Of a DNA stretch of 64,000 nt, positions 58,062 through 64,000 are shown piece by piece. Within the stretch, counting starts at the first letter, position 1; the number at the start of each line of letters is the position of its first letter. The stretch lies in the NCBI RefSeq assembly GCF_030818255.1, contig NZ_JAUTAG010000001.1, positions 3,224,001-3,288,000 of the forward strand, given 5' to 3'. The DNA comes from Microbacterium sp. SORGH_AS_0969. GTDB lineage: Bacteria > Actinomycetota > Actinomycetes > Actinomycetales > Microbacteriaceae. A program made the position numbers and the translations under genes. The notes beneath the pieces are model-generated. The model was not told the origin of the DNA. It worked only from the letters and a program-made list of their open reading frames with translations, and did not search any database.

Positions 58062-59362
58062 CCGAGGCCCTCCTTCTCGTCGCGGCGCTGCTTCTCGTCG
58101 CCTTCGGCGGCTTGATGGCGGCGTCCGAGGCCGCGCTCGGAGTGACCTCGCGCACCGACCTGCTCGAACTGGGCTCGTCGGGCCGGAACGCCCGCGCTCT
58201 GCAGCGCATCGCCGACGATCCGAGCGCCCACATCACGGCGGTGGGGTTCATCCGCGTCCTGGCCGAGACCACGGCGGCGGTGCTGGTGACCGCGGCCTTC
58301 GTGCTGCTGTTCGACAACATCTGGCTGGCGGTCGCGGCGGCCGCGGTCCTGATGACGGGGATCTCGTTCGTGGCGGTCGGAGCGAGCCCCCGCTCGGTCG
58401 GGCGCCAGCACGCCCGCGGTCTTCTGACCGGGGGAGCGCCGCTCATCCGGGGCATGCGCATCATCCTGGGTCCGCTCGCGCACGGCCTGGTGTCGGTCGG
58501 CAACCGCGTCACGCCGGGCCTGTCGCAGTCGACCTCGTTCGCGTCCGAGGAGCAGCTGCTCAGCATCATCGACGAGGCCGCCGAGAACGAGCTCATCGAA
58601 GAAGACGACCGCGAGCTGATCCACTCGGTGTTCGACTTCACCGACCGCTACGTGCGCGAGGTGATGGTGCCGCGCACCGATATGGTGACCGTGGATGCCG
58701 CGGCGAGCTCGCGCGAAGCCCTCGCGCTGTTCCTCGAGAAAGGCGTGTCGCGCGTTCCCCTCGCCGACGACGAGGCCGACGACGTCGTGGGCATGCTCTA
58801 TCTCAAAGACCTGGTCCAGTTCGGCTTCCGCGACGAGGCCGGCTGGCGTGACGCTCCGATCCGGCGCATCGCTCGACCGGCCGTGTTCGTACCCGAGTCC
58901 ATGAAGGCCGAGACGCTGCTGCAGCAGATGAAGCGCGATGCCGTCCACGTGTGTCTCGCGGTCGACGAATACGGCGGGATCTCCGGCCTGGTCACCCTCG
59001 AAGACCTCATCGAAGAGCTCGTGGGTGAGATCGCAGACGAGTACGACGCTCCGTCGACCGAGGTCGTCCCCCTCGACGACGGCCGCTACCGGGTCAACGC
59101 GCGACTCGGACTCGACGAGGTCGGCGACCTGTTCGGCCTCGAGCTCGACGACGAAGACGTCGACTCGATCGGTGGCCTTCTGGGCAAGGCTCTGGGCCGT
59201 ATCCCGCAACCCGGGGCCACGGCCGAGCATTCTGGTCTCGTGATGACCGGGGGAGCCTCGCGGGGCCGCAACCGCGGCATCGCGACGGTCATCGTGGAAC
59301 GCGCCGAGCCGGAGGACGACGAAACCGACGCGGAGACCGCGCGCGAGAGGAACGACAGATGA
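58058..59362 (+). CDS. Hemolysin/CorC-family membrane protein (CNNM plus CBS)
   Basis: 434 aa. CNNM transmembrane domain (residues 1-180, three to four helices), a CBS pair (YVREVMVPRTDMVTVDAAAS... and AVDEYGGISGLVTLEDLIEELVGEI), then a CorC_HlyC C-terminal domain. Members are linked to Mg2+/Co2+ efflux or magnesium homeostasis; the name hemolysin is historical. Fixed position between ybeY and era. Confidence 0.92.
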   Translation: MTEALLLVAALLLVAFGGLMAASEAALGVTSRTDLLELGSSGRNARALQRIADDPSAHITAVGFIRVLAETTAAVLVTAAFVLLFDNIWLAVAAAAVLMTGISFVAVGASPRSVGRQHARGLLTGGAPLIRGMRIILGPLAHGLVSVGNRVTPGLSQSTSFASEEQLLSIIDEAAENELIEEDDRELIHSVFDFTDRYVREVMVPRTDMVTVDAAASSREALALFLEKGVSRVPLADDEADDVVGMLYLKDLVQFGFRDEAGWRDAPIRRIARPAVFVPESMKAETLLQQMKRDAVHVCLAVDEYGGISGLVTLEDLIEELVGEIADEYDAPSTEVVPLDDGRYRVNARLGLDEVGDLFGLELDDEDVDSIGGLLGKALGRIPQPGATAEHSGLVMTGGASRGRNRGIATVIVERAEPEDDETDAETARERNDR

Positions 59363-60252
59363 GCGACACCCGATCCGGCTTCGTGACCTTCGTGGGGCGA
59401 CCCAACGTCGGCAAGTCGACGCTGACCAACGCCCTCGTCGGCGAGAAGGTCGCCATCACCAGCGACAAGCCGCAGACCACCCGCCGGGCGATCCGCGGGA
59501 TCGTCAACCGACCGGGCGGCCAGCTCGTGGTCGTCGACACCCCTGGCATCCATCGTCCGCGGACGCTCCTCGGTCAGCGTCTGAACGACCTCGTCGAGCA
59601 GGTGCTGGGTGACGTCGACGTCATCGCGTTCTGCGCACCCGCAACCGAGAAGGTCGGCCCGGGCGATCGACGCATCGCGGAGTCGCTGTCGGGCTACCCG
59701 CGCGCGAAGAAGGTCGCGCTGGTGACCAAGACGGACGCCGCGACGCGCGACCAGATCACGGAGCGTCTCGTCGAGGTGGATTCGCTCCGCGAGGACTGGG
59801 CCGCGGTGATCCCCCTCTCGGCCGTGACGAACGATCAGCTCGACGTGCTGAGCGACGAGCTGCTGGCCCTCATGCCCGAGGGACCCGCCCTGTACGACGC
59901 TGACATCACGACGGACGAGACCCTCGAGGACCGCATCGCCGAGATCATCCGCGAAGCGGCTCTGCACGGTGTGCGCGACGAGCTGCCCCACTCCATCGCC
60001 GTCACCATCGACGACGTCGCCCCGCGTGAGGGCAGCGATCTCACCGACGTGTGGGCCAACATCATCGTCGAGCGCGACAGCCAGAAGGCGATCATCATCG
60101 GCCGCAAGGGCACGCGTCTCGCCGACGTCGGCGCCCGGGCACGGGCGGGCATCGAACCGCTCGTCGGCGGCCGCGTCTACCTGTCGCTGCACGTGCGGGT
60201 CGCGAAAGAGTGGCAGCGCGACGCGAAGCAGCTCGGCCGACTCGGTTTCTGA
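59359..60252 (+). CDS. era: GTPase Era
   Basis: 297 aa. G1 GRPNVGKST at residues 8-16, switch/G3 VDTPG, G4 TKTD, and a C-terminal KH domain (ANIIVERDSQKAIIIGRKGTRLADVGARARAGIEPLVGGRVYLSLHV) that binds the 3' end of 16S rRNA. Needed for 30S assembly. ATGA overlap with the CNNM gene; together with YbeY it completes a 16S maturation pair. Confidence 0.97.
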   Translation: MSDTRSGFVTFVGRPNVGKSTLTNALVGEKVAITSDKPQTTRRAIRGIVNRPGGQLVVVDTPGIHRPRTLLGQRLNDLVEQVLGDVDVIAFCAPATEKVGPGDRRIAESLSGYPRAKKVALVTKTDAATRDQITERLVEVDSLREDWAAVIPLSAVTNDQLDVLSDELLALMPEGPALYDADITTDETLEDRIAEIIREAALHGVRDELPHSIAVTIDDVAPREGSDLTDVWANIIVERDSQKAIIIGRKGTRLADVGARARAGIEPLVGGRVYLSLHVRVAKEWQRDAKQLGRLGF

Positions 60253-60284
60253 GTCCGCCGACATCCACGACGAAAGGCGCGATC

Positions 60285-61232
60285 ATGGCGAGAAGGTGGA
60301 CGGCTTCGGCTCCGGGACCGATCGACACGTGGAGCTTCGACGAGGTCGACGTGGCCCCGCCCGGCCCCGGCGAGGTGACGATTCGCGTGCACGCCGCCGG
60401 CGTGAATCCCGCGGATGCCAAACACGTCGCGCAGGCGCGACCCGGGGCGACGTTCCCCGCGCCGATCGGATACGAGCTCTCCGGTGAGATCATCGCGATC
60501 GGCGCCGACGCCCTCGGCGGCTCCGGGGAACTCGCGGTCGGAGACGAGGTCGTCGCGTTCCGTGTGCAAGGCGCCTATGCGACCGAGATCACCGTGCCCG
60601 CGCGCGACGTGTTCGCGAAGCCGGCCGACCTGTCGCACCCCGAAGCGGCGAATCTGCTGCTCGCCGGAACCACCGCCGCCGAGATGATCCAGGTGACCCG
60701 GATCGTGGCCGGTGACACCGTCCTGCTGCACGCCGCCTCGGGCGCCGTGGGCGTGAGTCTGCTCCAGCAGGCGCGCGATCTCGGCGTGCGCGTGATCGGC
60801 ACGGTGGGTCCGGATGCCGCAGACTCGGCCGAGCGCGTCCGTCGGTACGGCGGCATCCCCGTCGCGTACGGCGACGGGTTGCGCGAGCGCGTGGAAGACG
60901 CCGCAGGCGGAGCGCCCATCGCGGCCGCGTGGGACGCGGTCGGCACCGACGAAGCGATCGACGTCTCTCTCGCGCTCGTCGCCGAGCGCGATCGCATCGT
61001 CACGATCGTCGACCCCGAACGAGCGAAGAGCGACGGCTTCCTCTGGATCGCCGGAGCGCGGCCCGAGAGCGCCCGGTTCCGCGACATCGCTCGCGCGCGG
61101 GTTCTGGAGCTCGCGGCATCCGGTGCCCTGGAAGTGCCCCTCGCACGCACGTATCCGCTCGCCGACGCCGTCGAGGCCGTCCGATTCGTCATGACGGGTC
61201 ACCCGGGCGGCAAGGTGGCGCTGATCCCGTGA
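60285..61232 (+). CDS. NADP-dependent quinone oxidoreductase (MDR family)
   Basis: 315 aa. GroES-like N-terminal domain (GEVTIRVHAAGVNPADAKHVAQ, PIGYELSGEIIAIG) and a Rossmann fold with VLLHAASGAVGVSLLQQARDLGVRVIGTV. No zinc-ligand cysteines, so it belongs to the zeta-crystallin/quinone reductase branch. The substrate is unknown. ATG at 60285 with GAAAGG upstream; its stop overlaps the GNAT start (GTGA). Confidence 0.9.
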   Translation: MARRWTASAPGPIDTWSFDEVDVAPPGPGEVTIRVHAAGVNPADAKHVAQARPGATFPAPIGYELSGEIIAIGADALGGSGELAVGDEVVAFRVQGAYATEITVPARDVFAKPADLSHPEAANLLLAGTTAAEMIQVTRIVAGDTVLLHAASGAVGVSLLQQARDLGVRVIGTVGPDAADSAERVRRYGGIPVAYGDGLRERVEDAAGGAPIAAAWDAVGTDEAIDVSLALVAERDRIVTIVDPERAKSDGFLWIAGARPESARFRDIARARVLELAASGALEVPLARTYPLADAVEAVRFVMTGHPGGKVALIP

Positions 61233-61816
61233 CCGGGTCGCCGTTCGTCCTGCCCCCGGCGCCCGAGCGCCTCGAGGTCGTGCGTGAGCGGGTGCGGTTG
61301 CGACCGGTCGTCGACGCCGATCTCGAGGCGATGGTGCGCTACCGCGGGGACGCGGACGTGTGCCGCTTCCTGCCCTTCGAGCCGCAGACGGCGGAGGACA
61401 TCCGCGGACGCATCGGTCACATCTTCGGGGGCACCAGCCTCGAGGGCGAACGCGGCGGGGTCGTCCTCGCGATCGAACACGTCGCCGATGCTACGGTCAT
61501 CGGCGATCTCGTGATCTTCCACCTCGACCTCGAAGCCGGATCGGCCGAGATCGGCTGGGTCGTGAGCCCGGCGGCATCCGGTCGGGGACTCGCCACCGAG
61601 GCGGTCCGCGCGCTGATCGACACCGCGTTCTCGGTGTACGGGCTCCGCCGTCTGGTCGCCCGCGTCGACGCCGACAACGCCCGCTCTCTCGCCCTCGCGG
61701 AGCGGGTGGGGATGCGACGCGAGGCCCACCTCGTCGAGAACGAGTGGTTCAAAGGGCGGTGGAGCGACGAGGTCGACTTCGGCATCCTGTCGCGCGAATG
61801 GGCGACGGGGGAGTGA
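61229..61816 (+). CDS. GNAT family N-acetyltransferase (RimJ/RimL-like)
   Basis: 195 aa. VRLRPVVDADLEAMVRYRGDADVCRFL, IGDLVIFHLDLEAGSAEIGWVVSPAASGRGLATEAVRALI (acetyl-CoA binding) and RLVARVDADNARSLALAERVGMRREA are RimJ/RimL-type signatures. It may acetylate a small molecule or a protein N-terminus. GTG start overlapping the oxidoreductase stop. Confidence 0.9.
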   Translation: MTGSPFVLPPAPERLEVVRERVRLRPVVDADLEAMVRYRGDADVCRFLPFEPQTAEDIRGRIGHIFGGTSLEGERGGVVLAIEHVADATVIGDLVIFHLDLEAGSAEIGWVVSPAASGRGLATEAVRALIDTAFSVYGLRRLVARVDADNARSLALAERVGMRREAHLVENEWFKGRWSDEVDFGILSREWATGE

Positions 61817-61836
61817 ACCGCCCCGCGCCGGGCTGG

Positions 61837-63747
<1,911 letters not shown>

Positions 63748-63770
63748 CGCCGAGCGCGAGAGACACGGCC

Positions 63771-64000
63771 GTGGCCTACGCCCACGGACACCACGAGAGC
63801 GTGCTGCGTTCCCACGCGGTACGGACCGTCGCCGATTCGGCGGCCTACCTGGTGTCCTCGCTGTTCGCCGGCGCTCGCATCCTGGATGTGGGGGCCGGCC
63901 CCGGCACCATCACCGTCGACCTCGCCGACCGGGTCTTCCCGGGGCAGGTGGTCGGAGTGGATGCCGCCCCCGACGTCGTCGCGATCGCGCGCGCCGCGAT
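63771..64000 (+). CDS. SAM-dependent methyltransferase (cut by the window end)
   Basis: Open from a GTG at 63771 to the window edge, 76 codons. AYAHGHHESVLRSHAVRTVADSAAYLV is followed by motif I ILDVGAGPGTITVDLADRV and VVGVDAAPDVVAIARAA, a class I methyltransferase. The N-terminal HESVLRSH and the neighbours do not reveal the substrate. Starts 23 nt after leuA. Confidence 0.85.
   Translation, partial: MAYAHGHHESVLRSHAVRTVADSAAYLVSSLFAGARILDVGAGPGTITVDLADRVFPGQVVGVDAAPDVVAIARAA

Overview
The window is high-GC (about 70%) actinobacterial DNA. Gene content and order point to Microbacteriaceae, most probably Microbacterium: a DUF222/HNH endonuclease, an ileS T-box with an ultrashort stem I, hrcA-dnaJ-rsmE-hit-phoH-ybeY-CNNM-era, rne-rplU-rpmA-obg-proBA-nadD-rsfS, and comEA-comEC-holA-rpsT. 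It is mostly a core housekeeping chromosome. There is no prophage, no complete insertion sequence, no CRISPR array and no biosynthetic cluster.

Layout: clpX and a frameshifted pseudogene (0-2 kb); an islet with paired palindromes, a DUF222/HNH gene and a lower-GC CPBP-like membrane protein (2-5.3 kb); an M3 peptidase divergent from a frameshifted HTH regulator (5.3-8.3 kb); valS (8.4-11.2 kb); a peptide/nickel-type ABC importer (11.4-16.5 kb); T-box-ileS-folC-DUF4233-ndk (16.6-22.5 kb); PLDc_N and VKOR membrane proteins (22.7-23.6 kb); rne to rsfS (23.7-33.7 kb); a decayed TAXI/sensor-kinase locus and tRNA-Ala (33.8-35.5 kb); a glycosylase-HMCES pair, App1 and DedA (35.5-38.9 kb); pabB and leuS (39-42.8 kb); comEA-comEC-holA and rpsT (43.5-48.3 kb); lepA-DUF1990-hemW (49.2-52.9 kb); CIRCE-hrcA to era (53-60.3 kb); an oxidoreductase, a GNAT and a leucine attenuator with leuA (60.3-63.7 kb); a methyltransferase cut by the window end.

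How the parts work together: three aminoacyl-tRNA synthetases (Val, Ile, Leu), ribosomal proteins L21/L27/S20, the ribosome factors Obg, RsfS, YbeY, Era, RsmE and LepA, and RNase E make this mainly a translation and ribosome-biogenesis region. Regulation is readable at several points: a translational isoleucine T-box, a leucine attenuator with a Leu-Leu-Leu-Leu leader peptide, a CIRCE operator, and a palindromic operator pair between the M3 peptidase and an HTH regulator. At least a dozen genes have a TANNNT -10 hexamer 6-7 nt before the start codon, as expected for leaderless mRNAs.

The unexplained structure is mostly in repeats. (i) The heptamer GGATGCC/GGCATCC occurs roughly 100 times, uses codons that are otherwise rare here, and is often in inverted pairs. 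(ii) A hairpin family with the loop TTCGACAGGCTCA and covarying stems lies between genes, inside ileS and lepA reading frames, and inside the ileS T-box. (iii) Several intergenic palindromes have AAACG/CGTTT cores. Four loci carry simple frameshift lesions or truncations: the gene after clpX, the HTH regulator, a small membrane gene after the TAXI gene, and a kinase remnant.
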